6,982 nt of DNA from Nanobdellota archaeon (GCA_030018575.1 JASEIA010000076.1:1-6982); one strand, 5' to 3'; positions 1 to 5,895 are shown, numbered from the stretch's first letter. A program made the numbers and translations. The notes: a model not told the origin generated them from the letters alone.

Positions 1-74
1 AGGGGTAATACGCGTTTATTCTCGGTAAATCCCCCAAGATTGGAAAGTCAGGTTAGAGCACCCCTCACCAAAAC

Positions 75-145
75 GAAAACAATACCACGACCTACCATAA
101 TGTGGCTTAGACCACGGATAAGTGCTTGTCGTATTCATTGTTTTC
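75..145. repeat. Nested imperfect inverted repeat (possible RNA hairpin)
   Basis: Three nested complementary segments are visible. GAAAACAAT at 75-83 pairs with ATTGTTTTC at 137-145. ACGAC at 87-91 pairs with GTCGT at 128-132. GTGG at 102-105 pairs with CCAC at 112-115 around a 6-nt loop. Upstream, AGGGGT at 1-6 is complementary to ACCCCT at 60-65, so the whole first 145 bases could fold. No conserved protein is readable on either strand. This may be the 3' part of a structured RNA cut by the window edge, or a DNA inverted repeat. The family is not recognised. Confidence 0.4.
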
Positions 146-158
146 AAGAACAATAATG

Positions 159-166
159 CTTATAAG
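159..166. promoter_or_regulatory. Palindromic TATA-like box
   Basis: CTTATAAG lies in an A/T-rich setting and is a perfect palindrome, so it could position transcription either way. On the plus strand, a start about 25 nt downstream would fall near 187-190, just before the GC-rich hairpin region. On the minus strand it would fall near 137. It resembles the TATA boxes ahead of the window's recognisable genes at 1217-1224 and 4478-4485. Confidence 0.4.
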
Positions 167-220
167 GATAAAAATGTTACTAAAAACATGACAAGGGGAT
201 GAGGGGCAGGATAGTAACCT

Positions 221-270
221 GCCTTTCATCAGAATTCTCATAAGTGCCTTTCATCAGAATTCTCATAAGT
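221..270. repeat. Perfect 25-bp tandem duplication
   Basis: The 25-bp unit at 221-245 is repeated without a mismatch at 246-270, and the next three bases (GCC) begin a third copy that then diverges. Each unit contains the 8-bp palindrome AGAATTCT. Perfect identity suggests a recent duplication. Twenty-five is not a multiple of three, so a reading frame through it would shift, which argues against coding use. Confidence 0.9.
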
Positions 271-427
271 GCCATCCGCACGCGCAGGGCTTTTAAAGCA
301 GCTTGCCATCCTTCTTATTGCGGTTGAGATGCCGGGGGCGGCTGCAGAAATCCTGCAAATAGCGCCGATACACGGGAGCTTATGGGGCTCTTACAGGCGC
401 TTGCCAAACAGCAGGGTGGCTTGCCCC

Positions 428-456
428 ACCTCCTTCTCTATTGGAAAAAAGGAGGT
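428..456 (+). promoter_or_regulatory. Hairpin sequestering a consensus Shine-Dalgarno
   Basis: ACCTCCTT (428-435) is exactly complementary to AAGGAGGT (449-456), with a 13-nt loop. The right arm is a full-strength SD and the left arm copies the anti-SD sequence of 16S rRNA. The three bases 428-430 also form the 3' arm of an upstream stem (415-419 with 426-430), so the two hairpins compete. The SD is 12 nt upstream of ATG 469 and 23 nt upstream of TTG 480. Without a T tract it does not look like a terminator. A translational switch is an inference. Confidence 0.45.
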
Positions 457-468
457 AAACGATAGAAA

Positions 469-501
469 ATGGTGAGATATTGCTCAGAAGCTCCTTCATA
501 A
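469..501 (+). CDS. Possible 10-codon upstream ORF
   Basis: ATG 469 lies 12 nt after the SD at 449-456 and reads MVRYCSEAPS before TAA at 499-501. The last base of that stop is the first base of ATG 501, an in-frame internal start of the exonuclease gene. If translated, it could couple to a start at 501. It overlaps the preferred TTG 480 start in another frame, so either this mini-ORF or the TTG start is likely to be irrelevant. No homology can be judged at this length. Confidence 0.15.
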   Translation: MVRYCSEAPS

Positions 502-1214
502 TGCTCGACAAGGTCGGATTAAAGAAAGAATCCTCAATCTGGAATCAGGGCGTTGAAACGTGGAATGAATTCTTGGCAAGAGAAGTTAAAGGAATCTCAA
601 GAAAGAGAAAGGAAGAATGCAACAGGATTATCAGGCTAGCAAAGCTGAATCTTGACTATGAAAACCCCTTATATTTCAGGGAAGTATTGCCTCCTTCTGA
701 GATGTGGAGAATATACCCTGAGTTTAAGGAAAAGGCAGCATATGTGGACATAGAAACATCAGGCTATTGCATAACTGTTGTCGGCATTTACAACGGCTAT
801 GAAGTGAAGCATTTTGTAAAGGGCTTTAACATGAATCGTAATGCAATACTGAACGAATTATACAAATACAAGCTTCTCCTGACTTTCAACGGCTCTTCGT
901 TTGACATTCCGATGATTCAAAGGGCTTTAAATCATAAAATAAACATAGCCCACATTGATTTAAGGCACGTTTGCGCAAGAATAGGATTAAGAGGGGGCTT
1001 GAAATCCATTGAAAAGCAATTAGGAATAAAGAGGGCGAATGAGGTATGCTCAATGATTGGGAATGACGCTGTCTTCTGCTGGGAAATGTTCGTGCATACA
1101 GGAAACAAAGAATACCTTGACTTATTGCTTCAGTACAATGCAGAGGATGTTTTGAATTTGAAGCCTCTTGCTGAGTATGCCGTGAAGGAGCTTTGGAAGA
1201 AGGTAAAAGCATAA
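480..1214 (+). CDS. RNase H-like DEDDy 3'-5' exonuclease family protein (YprB-like)
   Basis: This 244-aa protein appears to be a metal-dependent nuclease of the DEDD superfamily. Residues 6-31 (FIMLDKVG and following, then GVETWNEFL) fit a helix-hairpin-helix DNA-binding segment. The RNase H-like core runs from about 86 to 240. Exo I is D90 and E92 in YVDIET, exo II is D142 in TFNGSSFD, a conserved HIDL lies at 158-161, and exo III is Y219 with D223 in YNAEDV, so the whole DEDDy set is present. The TTG start at 480 is preferred because the family's FI-L segment lies between it and ATG 501, and GGTGA at 471-475 is a close SD. ATG 501 remains possible. The substrate is unknown; the family is linked to DNA or RNA processing. 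It stands alone, ending just before the next gene's TATA box. The family assignment is strong and the biological role is not known. Confidence 0.85.
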   Translation: MLRSSFIMLDKVGLKKESSIWNQGVETWNEFLAREVKGISRKRKEECNRIIRLAKLNLDYENPLYFREVLPPSEMWRIYPEFKEKAAYVDIETSGYCITVVGIYNGYEVKHFVKGFNMNRNAILNELYKYKLLLTFNGSSFDIPMIQRALNHKINIAHIDLRHVCARIGLRGGLKSIEKQLGIKRANEVCSMIGNDAVFCWEMFVHTGNKEYLDLLLQYNAEDVLNLKPLAEYAVKELWKKVKA

Positions 1215-1216
1215 TG

Positions 1217-1224
1217 CTTATATA
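1217..1224 (+). promoter_or_regulatory. TATA box of the 1249 gene (leaderless)
   Basis: CTTATATA begins two bases after the exonuclease stop. Its centre is 28 nt upstream of ATG 1249, so transcription should begin at or within a few bases of the start codon. No SD lies between, which fits a leaderless mRNA. Confidence 0.7.
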
Positions 1225-1248
1225 GTTTTCATTCATTTCTGTCCTGCC

Positions 1249-1659
1249 ATGGATTACGACAGGAAAAGGCTGGGCGTATTAAAGCTTGTGCTTGAGGACA
1301 TAGCAGGGAATTTTTCCAGAACACTTAAGGAGCCTGTTTCAGTTAGCGAACTGGAATCTTTTGAGCCTTTTCTTTCTGAAAATAACGCGCCGTATTATGC
1401 GCTTACAATGCAAACAAAGGCCCTTGAAACGCGGAGGGAAAGAAGGTTCCTGTTTCTCAGGAGAACATTTCAGCGCATGGCGGAAAAACAGGAATTTATT
1501 ATGGCTGTTTCGCACCGGATTGAATATGATGCAGAGCGCGAAACCATGTTCCTCCATGTTTATTCAAAAGGCGCGCTGTCCGATGATATCAAGGAATATC
1601 TCAGGGAATACGGGCTTGAGTTCGGCATAGAAGGAAGAAAGTACCATGCGTTTAAGTGA
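1249..1659 (+). CDS. Hypothetical protein, 136 aa
   Basis: I do not recognise this protein. It is small, charged and soluble-looking, with no signal peptide, membrane segment or cysteine. Residues 3-29 look helical, followed by a Ser/Glu-rich stretch (31-45). A strongly basic helix lies at 58-79, with LETRRERR followed by LFLRRTFQR, and could bind nucleic acid or a partner. The C-terminal half (about 82-136) alternates predicted strands (EFIMAVSHRIEYD, TMFLHVYS) with a helix (SDDIKEYLREYG). A TATA box at 1217-1224 and no SD support ATG 1249 as a leaderless start. Codon use resembles the neighbours. Its own promoter separates it from both flanking genes, so context gives no function. It may be a lineage-restricted archaeal family. 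Confidence 0.75.
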   Translation: MDYDRKRLGVLKLVLEDIAGNFSRTLKEPVSVSELESFEPFLSENNAPYYALTMQTKALETRRERRFLFLRRTFQRMAEKQEFIMAVSHRIEYDAERETMFLHVYSKGALSDDIKEYLREYGLEFGIEGRKYHAFK

Positions 1660-1678
1660 TTATTTCTATTTCAATATC

Positions 1679-1686
1679 TTTATATA
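1679..1686 (+). promoter_or_regulatory. TATA box of the acd operon
   Basis: TTTATATA at 1679-1686 lies 30 nt before ATG 1717, predicting a transcript with a leader of only about 5-10 nt. The pyrimidine-rich run at 1660-1680, right after the preceding stop, could also serve as that gene's terminator. Confidence 0.7.
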
Positions 1687-1716
1687 AGGCATTTTGCATT
1701 ATATTAACTGAAAAAG

Positions 1717-2373
1717 ATGGGTGATAATGGTTTACAAGCGGAGCGAAGGAAACCTTGGAACGCTAGTGACAATGGGCTTATTCAGAAGTATGGAATACCT
1801 CTGCCTATTGCAAAAGAGGTGAAAACAAAACAAGAGGCGGTGGACGCTGCGAAGGCAATAGGCTATCCTATTGTGTTGAAGATAATCTCAAAGACAATCC
1901 TGCACAAGACGGATGTTGGCGGCGTTAAGCTGGAAATCCAGAACGAGATGCAGTTAAGGGAAGCTTATGAAGGCATGGAAAAGAGACTGAAGAAAGACAT
2001 TGATGGCTTTCTTGTGCAAAAGTTTTATGAAGGGCATTATGTCTTAATAGGAATGAAAAGGGATTCGCAGTTCGGGCCTGTTGTTGCTTTTGGCTTGGGA
2101 GGCATATTTGTTGAAATAATGAAAGACGTCTCTTTCCGCGTTGCTCCTATAACTGAGAAGGATGCGGTTGAAATGATGCAGGAGATAAAGGCTTATCCTG
2201 TGCTGGAAGGCGCAAGAGGCGGGATAAAAGTAAACAAGGGGCTTCTTGTTGAGATATTATTGGCTGTTTCAAGAATGGCAATGGAAAATCCTGAAATAAA
2301 AGAAATCGACTTGAATCCTGTTGTTGTGAATGAGAAAAATGCAGTTGCTGTTGACGTGAGGATAATAAAATGA
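1717..2373 (+). CDS. acdB: ADP-forming acetate--CoA ligase, beta subunit (ATP-grasp)
   Basis: This is the nucleotide-binding subunit of ADP-forming acetyl-CoA synthetase. With the alpha subunit it converts acyl-CoA, ADP and phosphate to free acid, CoA and ATP in the cytoplasm. At 218 aa it is near the usual 230. The ATP-grasp domain starts at about residue 22 (LIQKYGIPLP) and includes GYPIVLKI at 49-56. The swinging-loop acceptor histidine is H63 in ILHKTDVGGV. FGPVVAFGLGGIFVEI spans 119-134, GARG 165-168, and the metal-binding EIDLNP 196-201. It overlaps the alpha gene by 4 nt, so the two are cotranslated. The first 20 residues are unusual: they are arginine-rich and lack the helix the family normally has before KYGIP, and no other in-frame start exists before that motif. 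Acid specificity (acetate, branched-chain or aryl) cannot be read from sequence alone. Confidence 0.93.
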   Translation: MGDNGLQAERRKPWNASDNGLIQKYGIPLPIAKEVKTKQEAVDAAKAIGYPIVLKIISKTILHKTDVGGVKLEIQNEMQLREAYEGMEKRLKKDIDGFLVQKFYEGHYVLIGMKRDSQFGPVVAFGLGGIFVEIMKDVSFRVAPITEKDAVEMMQEIKAYPVLEGARGGIKVNKGLLVEILLAVSRMAMENPEIKEIDLNPVVVNEKNAVAVDVRIIK

Positions 2374-3752
2374 GGCCGTTAGATTCCTTTTTCCAGCCTG
2401 AAAGCATTGCAATAATCGGCGCCTCAAGGGATGAGAAGTCAGTCGGGCACGGCATTCTTGTAAACCTTGTGAAGGGCGGCATGTTTGCAACAAGGCATAA
2501 TGAATCTTTCAAAGGATACATATATCCTGTAAACCCGAATGCTGACGAGATTCTCGGTATTAAATGCTATAAAAGCATTCTTGAAATAGAGGAAAAGGTT
2601 GAGCTTGCAGTGATTGCAGTAAAGGCAAATATTGTGCCTGCTGTGATGAAGGATTGCGCAAAGAAAAAAGTAAAGGCTGTCATAATAATCTCTTCAGGCT
2701 TTGCAGAGTTCAATGAAGAAGGAAAAAAGCTTCAGGAAGAAGCTGTATCGATTGCAAAAAATGCAGGGATTTCTGTCTTGGGCCCAAACTGTTTGGGGCT
2801 TGTAAACCCGCACGCTTCATTAAATGCCTCTTTTGCCCCTGCAATGCCTCCAAAAGGCGAAATAGGATTCATAAGCCAGTCAGGGGCACTGGCAGACAGC
2901 ATCATTGACTGGGCTTTGTGGAAGAATTACGGCTTCAGCAAGCTGGTCAGCTACGGGAACTCTGCTGACATTGGGATTACTGACTTGATTGAATATTTTG
3001 ATGCAGACAAGGAAACAAAGGCAATTGCTGTTTATGCAGAAAGCATTCCAAAAGGCAGGGAGTTTATGCGCGTTGCTTCAAAAACCAAAAAGCCGATTGT
3101 GATTTTAAAGGCAGGGCAGTACGAGGCAGGGATGAAGGCTGCGAAAACACACACTGGAAATCTGGCAGGCTCTTATGAAGTGTACAAGGCGGCTTTTAAG
3201 CAGTCTAAGATTCATGAAGTTTCCAATGTTGATGAATTGTTTGAGGCTGCGCAGGTGATGGCTTACCAGCCGAAATTAAAAGGCAATTCAATCGGGATTG
3301 TCACGAATGGCGGAGGATGCGGGGTAATCACTGCTGACAACTGCTTTCAGGAAGGGCTGAACCTTGCTGTCCTGAGTGAAGACACTCTTAAGAAGCTTGA
3401 CTCTTCAGGAAAAATGCATCCTGCGTACTCAAGAAGCAATCCATTGGATATCGTAGGAGATGCACTGCCTGACAGGTATGAGGCGGCGATTAATGCTGTC
3501 TTGCAGCAAAAGGATGTTCACGGCTTGATTGTTATTGAGACGCTGCAGACAATGACAGACCCTGTTGAGAATGCAAAGGTTATTCTGAAAGCAAAAGAGA
3601 AGTTTCCTTCAAAGCCGATAATTGCAGTGTTCATGGGCGGAAAATTCACGAGAATGGGGAAACTGTTCCTGGAAGCCCATAAGAGTCCAGTATATGCTTA
3701 TCCAATGAAAGCGGTATTGGCGATGAAGGCGCTTTTGCATAAGAAGTTATAA
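2370..3752 (+). CDS. acdA: ADP-forming acetate--CoA ligase, alpha subunit
   Basis: This is the CoA-binding catalytic subunit (460 aa, the family's usual size), partner of the upstream beta subunit. A CoA-binding Rossmann domain opens with FFQPESIAIIGAS (7-19) and includes YPVNPNADEILG. The succinyl-CoA-ligase-like domain follows, with ISSGFAE (107-113), LGPNCLGLVNP (137-147) and SQSGAL (169-174). The phosphorylated histidine is H261 in KTHTGNLAGS, close to H257 recalled for the Pyrococcus enzyme. The conserved acidic YAES is at 222-225, and IVTNGGGCGV marks the third domain. An insertion of roughly nine residues (about 39-47) between LVKGG and FKGYIYPVNP is not present in the Pyrococcus protein as I remember it. 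The start is the ATGA overlap with the beta stop, so translation is coupled. The beta-before-alpha order as separate genes contrasts with fused single-chain enzymes. Function is highly secure and substrate range is not. Confidence 0.95.
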   Translation: MRPLDSFFQPESIAIIGASRDEKSVGHGILVNLVKGGMFATRHNESFKGYIYPVNPNADEILGIKCYKSILEIEEKVELAVIAVKANIVPAVMKDCAKKKVKAVIIISSGFAEFNEEGKKLQEEAVSIAKNAGISVLGPNCLGLVNPHASLNASFAPAMPPKGEIGFISQSGALADSIIDWALWKNYGFSKLVSYGNSADIGITDLIEYFDADKETKAIAVYAESIPKGREFMRVASKTKKPIVILKAGQYEAGMKAAKTHTGNLAGSYEVYKAAFKQSKIHEVSNVDELFEAAQVMAYQPKLKGNSIGIVTNGGGCGVITADNCFQEGLNLAVLSEDTLKKLDSSGKMHPAYSRSNPLDIVGDALPDRYEAAINAVLQQKDVHGLIVIETLQTMTDPVENAKVILKAKEKFPSKPIIAVFMGGKFTRMGKLFLEAHKSPVYAYPMKAVLAMKALLHKKL

Positions 3753-3840
3753 TTTCTTTAATATTAAGAGCGGATTAAACTTTTCGGCTTAACGCCTTAT
3801 AATCGCCATTTATACGGTTTCTAAAGCCCAAAAACAAGGC
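3753..3840. terminator. Convergent intergenic region, likely bidirectional termination
   Basis: This 88-bp gap lies between the acdA stop and the stop of the minus-strand gene. On the plus strand, T-rich runs follow acdA (TTTCTTT at 3754-3760, TTTT at 3781-3784). On the minus strand, the stem formed by 3824-3828 and 3838-3842 overlaps the stop codon and encloses an oligo-T loop (complement of 3829-3837). Archaeal termination mainly needs oligo-T, so both genes could end here. No gene is visible within it. Confidence 0.4.
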
Positions 3841-4455
3841 TTATAGGCTATTAAAAAATCCCCTGATAAGCCCTGCTGAATACGAAACAGCCCTTGAAGC
3901 CACTATCCTGGCCTGCTTCTCAAGCTCTTCTTCAGGCAGCTTCTGCTTTTTGCCGAAATACCTGAATTTTAGGGATATGAATAAGCCGTTAGGCATTGTT
4001 TTCATCTTCCTGCTTTCGTTTGCAGCGTCTGTGAAATATGATTCAAGCTCTTTGCTGATTGGTTTTGCATTTTTCGGCATTATTGGATTGTTCAGCATGT
4101 ATATTTCCAAATCATCTGTTGAAAACAGGTGAATCGTGAATATTGTATGCGCAGGAACAGTCATGTCCATCAGGAAGTGGGCAGCCCTCCCAAGCTGGAA
4201 GCATGCCTTTTTCTTGTTGCCATTTTTATAGCACTTCACTGCTTTCCTGTAAGCTTTGATTCCCTTGTCCTTTGCATTCCCAAAAAATTTAATCCCCTTT
4301 CCTGTTTCAGGGTTAAAGAAATGCCCGGCAGCGCGGTAATAAGCGTCAGGGCTTACAACGCCGCCTATTAATTGTTTCTTATAACTTTTCAATTCTTCAA
4401 ATTCCAGAAGCTTAATTGCTTCTTCCATCAAATAAGCATGGGTTATCTCAAACAT
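3841..4455 (-). CDS. Zinc-dependent phospholipase C / P1 nuclease-like protein
   Basis: This 204-aa helical protein has the metal-site spacing of the zinc phospholipase C/S1-P1 nuclease fold. Counting from ATG 4455, visible ligand candidates are H6 (EITHAYL), D37 (VVSPD), H45 (AGHFF), then H93, D97 and H103 in AAHFLMDMTVPAH. The last three match the H118-D122-H128 spacing of Bacillus cereus PLC exactly. The following HxxxE site is not canonical: H109 and DDLE (114-117) are the only candidates. There is no signal peptide or lipobox, unlike the secreted enzymes, so it is probably intracellular or exported unconventionally. A TTG nine bases upstream would give a longer start. ATG 4455 is preferred because the TATA box at 4478-4485 is centred 26 nt away, fitting a leaderless mRNA. 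Whether it cleaves lipid or nucleic acid, or is inactive, is open. Confidence 0.75.
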   Translation of the reverse strand: MFEITHAYLMEEAIKLLEFEELKSYKKQLIGGVVSPDAYYRAAGHFFNPETGKGIKFFGNAKDKGIKAYRKAVKCYKNGNKKKACFQLGRAAHFLMDMTVPAHTIFTIHLFSTDDLEIYMLNNPIMPKNAKPISKELESYFTDAANESRKMKTMPNGLFISLKFRYFGKKQKLPEEELEKQARIVASRAVSYSAGLIRGFFNSL

Positions 4456-4477
4456 GCCATGCAAAAGAAATAATAAG

Positions 4478-4485
4478 TTTATAAG
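4478..4485 (-). promoter_or_regulatory. TATA box of the PLC-like gene (leaderless)
   Basis: On the minus strand CTTATAAA reads from 4485 to 4478. Its centre is about 26 nt from ATG 4455, which predicts transcription starting at the start codon and leaves no room for an SD. It sits in the 36-bp gap after the ugd stop, so the gene need not depend on read-through from ugd. Confidence 0.65.
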
Positions 4486-4491
4486 CGTTGC

Positions 4492-5883
4492 CTATTTCCT
4501 GCTGAATCCCAGAATATCCGGCCTTCCGACGCCAAAATAATCAAAGCCGAGCTCTTTTATCTGCCTTGTGCTGATTATGTCCTTGCCGTCAAAGATTACA
4601 GGCTTTTTCAGCAGATTCTTAACCTGCTCAAAATCAGGGTTCCTGAAGTCATTCCACTCGACTGCAATCACAACGCCTTCCGCTTCCTTCAGTGCCTCGT
4701 ACATGTCTGAAACAAATGTTAGTCTTGAAAGATGCGGCTTTACCCTTTCGTCCAAGGACAGGGCAAACAATGCCTGCTCGCTTCCGGAAGGGTCGTATGC
4801 AGAAACACAAGCCCCCCTTAATAACAGCTCTTTTATCATGTGCATGCCTGCAGACTCCCTCACGTCATTTGTCTCGGGCTTGAAAGTGGTTCCCCAGACT
4901 GCAAAGCGCTTTCCATTAAGCCCGCTGTAATATTTTTCCATGACAGGCAAAAACAGCCCTTTCTGCGCCTCGTTCTGCTCGATTATCTTTTTTACATATT
5001 CCAGGTCCGCTGTGCCGGGCCTGTGGCTTCCCATGGAATAGATAAGCTCCCTCACGTCTTTCGGGAAGCATGAGCCGCCAAAGCCAAGCCCTGAATACAC
5101 AAACCTTCCTACCCTCACATCTTTTTTTACGCCCTCAAGCACGTTTCGCCAGTCAGCGCCAACTTCCCTGCACAGGTTTGCGAGGACATTAGTCAGTGAT
5201 ACCTGCGCAGCAAGATATGTATTTGCCGAGTACTTCACCATCTCCGCCTCTATGTTGCTCATGAACAGTATTGAGACTTCCCTGTCCTTGAATGGCGCAT
5301 ACAGCTCTTCCATTATGGATGCTGCTTTTGCGTTTGCAGTGCCGACAACAATCCTTGAAGGGCGCAGACAGTCCTTGACAGCCCTGCCTTCTGCAAGAAA
5401 TTCCGGGTTTGAAGCAACGTCAAACTCGTTCTTTGTCTTTTCAGAAATTATGTCATGCACTATCTTGTATGTCATTGGCGGCACAGTGCTCTTGTTTACT
5501 ATTATCTTGTATATCGGCGCATCAGACTCGTAATTCATTGCCTCGCCGATTTCAGCCGCGACATTCCTCACGTGAGTAAGGTTTGCAGAGCCGTCCTCGT
5601 TTGAAGGAGTGCCGACTGCTATGAATATTATTTTTGCCTCTTTTACAGCCTCGTTTATGTCTGTCGTGAACCTCAATCGTTTTTTGTCATAATTCTCTTT
5701 CACAAGCCTTGGCAAATCAGGCTCAAGAATAGGCAAGTCGTTTCTTTTGCCTTCGCAGAAGTCAAGCAGGTGCCTTATTTTTGCCTCAACCTTGTCAACG
5801 CAGATTACATTATGGTTAACGTCTGCAAATGCAGCGCCCTGAACCAGTCCAACATATCCTGTGCCTATAACAGCTATTTTCAA
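4492..5883 (-). CDS. ugd: UDP-glucose 6-dehydrogenase
   Basis: This cytoplasmic enzyme oxidises UDP-glucose twice with NAD+ to UDP-glucuronate, a precursor of surface polysaccharide and glycoprotein sugars. The 463-aa chain has all three domains. The N-terminal Rossmann fold has GTGYVG at 7-12 with the acidic D30 ending strand 2, and VGTPSNEDGSAN at 90-101. The KSTVPP loop is at 131-136, NPEFLAEG at 159-166, and the central helix has K217 in EMVKYSANTYLA. The catalytic cysteine is C272 in GFGGSCFPKD, and the C-terminal UDP-binding domain includes FAVWGTTFKPETNDVRES and ends with GVGRPD. The start is TTG at 5881-5883, supported by GAGGTGA 5 nt upstream and by direct alignment of MKIAVIGTGYVG. 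UDP-mannose or UDP-HexNAc dehydrogenases are related, but SCFPKD and overall length favour glucose. No other glycan gene is visible nearby. Confidence 0.93.
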   Translation of the reverse strand: MKIAVIGTGYVGLVQGAAFADVNHNVICVDKVEAKIRHLLDFCEGKRNDLPILEPDLPRLVKENYDKKRLRFTTDINEAVKEAKIIFIAVGTPSNEDGSANLTHVRNVAAEIGEAMNYESDAPIYKIIVNKSTVPPMTYKIVHDIISEKTKNEFDVASNPEFLAEGRAVKDCLRPSRIVVGTANAKAASIMEELYAPFKDREVSILFMSNIEAEMVKYSANTYLAAQVSLTNVLANLCREVGADWRNVLEGVKKDVRVGRFVYSGLGFGGSCFPKDVRELIYSMGSHRPGTADLEYVKKIIEQNEAQKGLFLPVMEKYYSGLNGKRFAVWGTTFKPETNDVRESAGMHMIKELLLRGACVSAYDPSGSEQALFALSLDERVKPHLSRLTFVSDMYEALKEAEGVVIAVEWNDFRNPDFEQVKNLLKKPVIFDGKDIISTRQIKELGFDYFGVGRPDILGFSRK

Positions 5884-5888
5884 TCAGC

Positions 5889-5895
5889 TCACCTC
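5889..5895 (-). promoter_or_regulatory. Ribosome binding site of ugd
   Basis: GAGGTGA on the minus strand lies 5 nt from TTG 5883. It decides the TTG start, which directly precedes the conserved KIAVIGTGYVG and has no ATG alternative. Confidence 0.8.

Larger units (their letters stand above)
189..456 (+). ncRNA. Candidate structured RNA or long leader, family unknown
   Basis: This stretch has no supportable protein and is richer in G+C than the genes around it (95 of 160 bases at 271-430). Short perfect stems are: 205-210 with 218-223; 343-347 with 353-357; 361-366 with 396-401, enclosing 376-379 with 387-390; 415-419 with 426-430; and 428-435 with 449-456. A TATA-like box at 159-166 would start a transcript near 189. 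High G+C and local stems in an AT-leaning archaeal genome are typical of structured RNA. I compared it by memory with RNase P, SRP and 5S RNA and found no convincing match. It could be an independent RNA, the 5' leader of the exonuclease gene, or an acquired fragment. Ends are approximate. Confidence 0.25.

Noticed and set aside
19..115. RNase P RNA resemblance (GGAAAGTC at 41-48, CGGTAAA at 23-29, CACGAC and GGCTTA at 86-110)
   Set aside because: The fragments recall conserved RNase P blocks, but order and spacing are wrong, the AGAA of the last block is missing, and the required P4 pairing does not form.
16..138. Minus-strand 40-aa ORF at leaderless spacing from the palindromic TATA box
   Set aside because: Placement fits, but the peptide is unusually rich in Trp and Tyr, matches nothing I know and coincides with the hairpin arms. 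More likely chance.
1..156. Open plus-strand frame of 51 codons ending at TAA 154-156
   Set aside because: The translation is Pro/Arg/Thr-rich with no motif and overlaps the inverted repeat. An upstream gene ending here cannot be excluded, but nothing supports it.
229..265. Box C-like CTGATGA twice on the minus strand (C/D sRNA)
   Set aside because: The two motifs are simply the tandem repeat copies. No properly placed D box or terminal stem is seen.
269..475. GTG-start 68-codon plus-strand ORF ending 4 nt before TTG 480
   Set aside because: It starts at the edge of the tandem repeat with no SD, shows no recognisable motif, and runs through several perfect hairpins including the SD stem. 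Its closeness to TTG 480 is suggestive, but the G+C and structure fit a noncoding region better.
886..1236. Minus-strand 116-codon ORF antisense to the exonuclease
   Set aside because: It lies opposite a conserved catalytic domain and has a low-complexity Ser/Pro-rich translation. Shadow frame.
4462..4464. TTG start for the PLC-like gene (three residues longer)
   Set aside because: It would be only about 17 nt from the TATA centre, too close for initiation upstream of it. ATG 4455 fits leaderless spacing.
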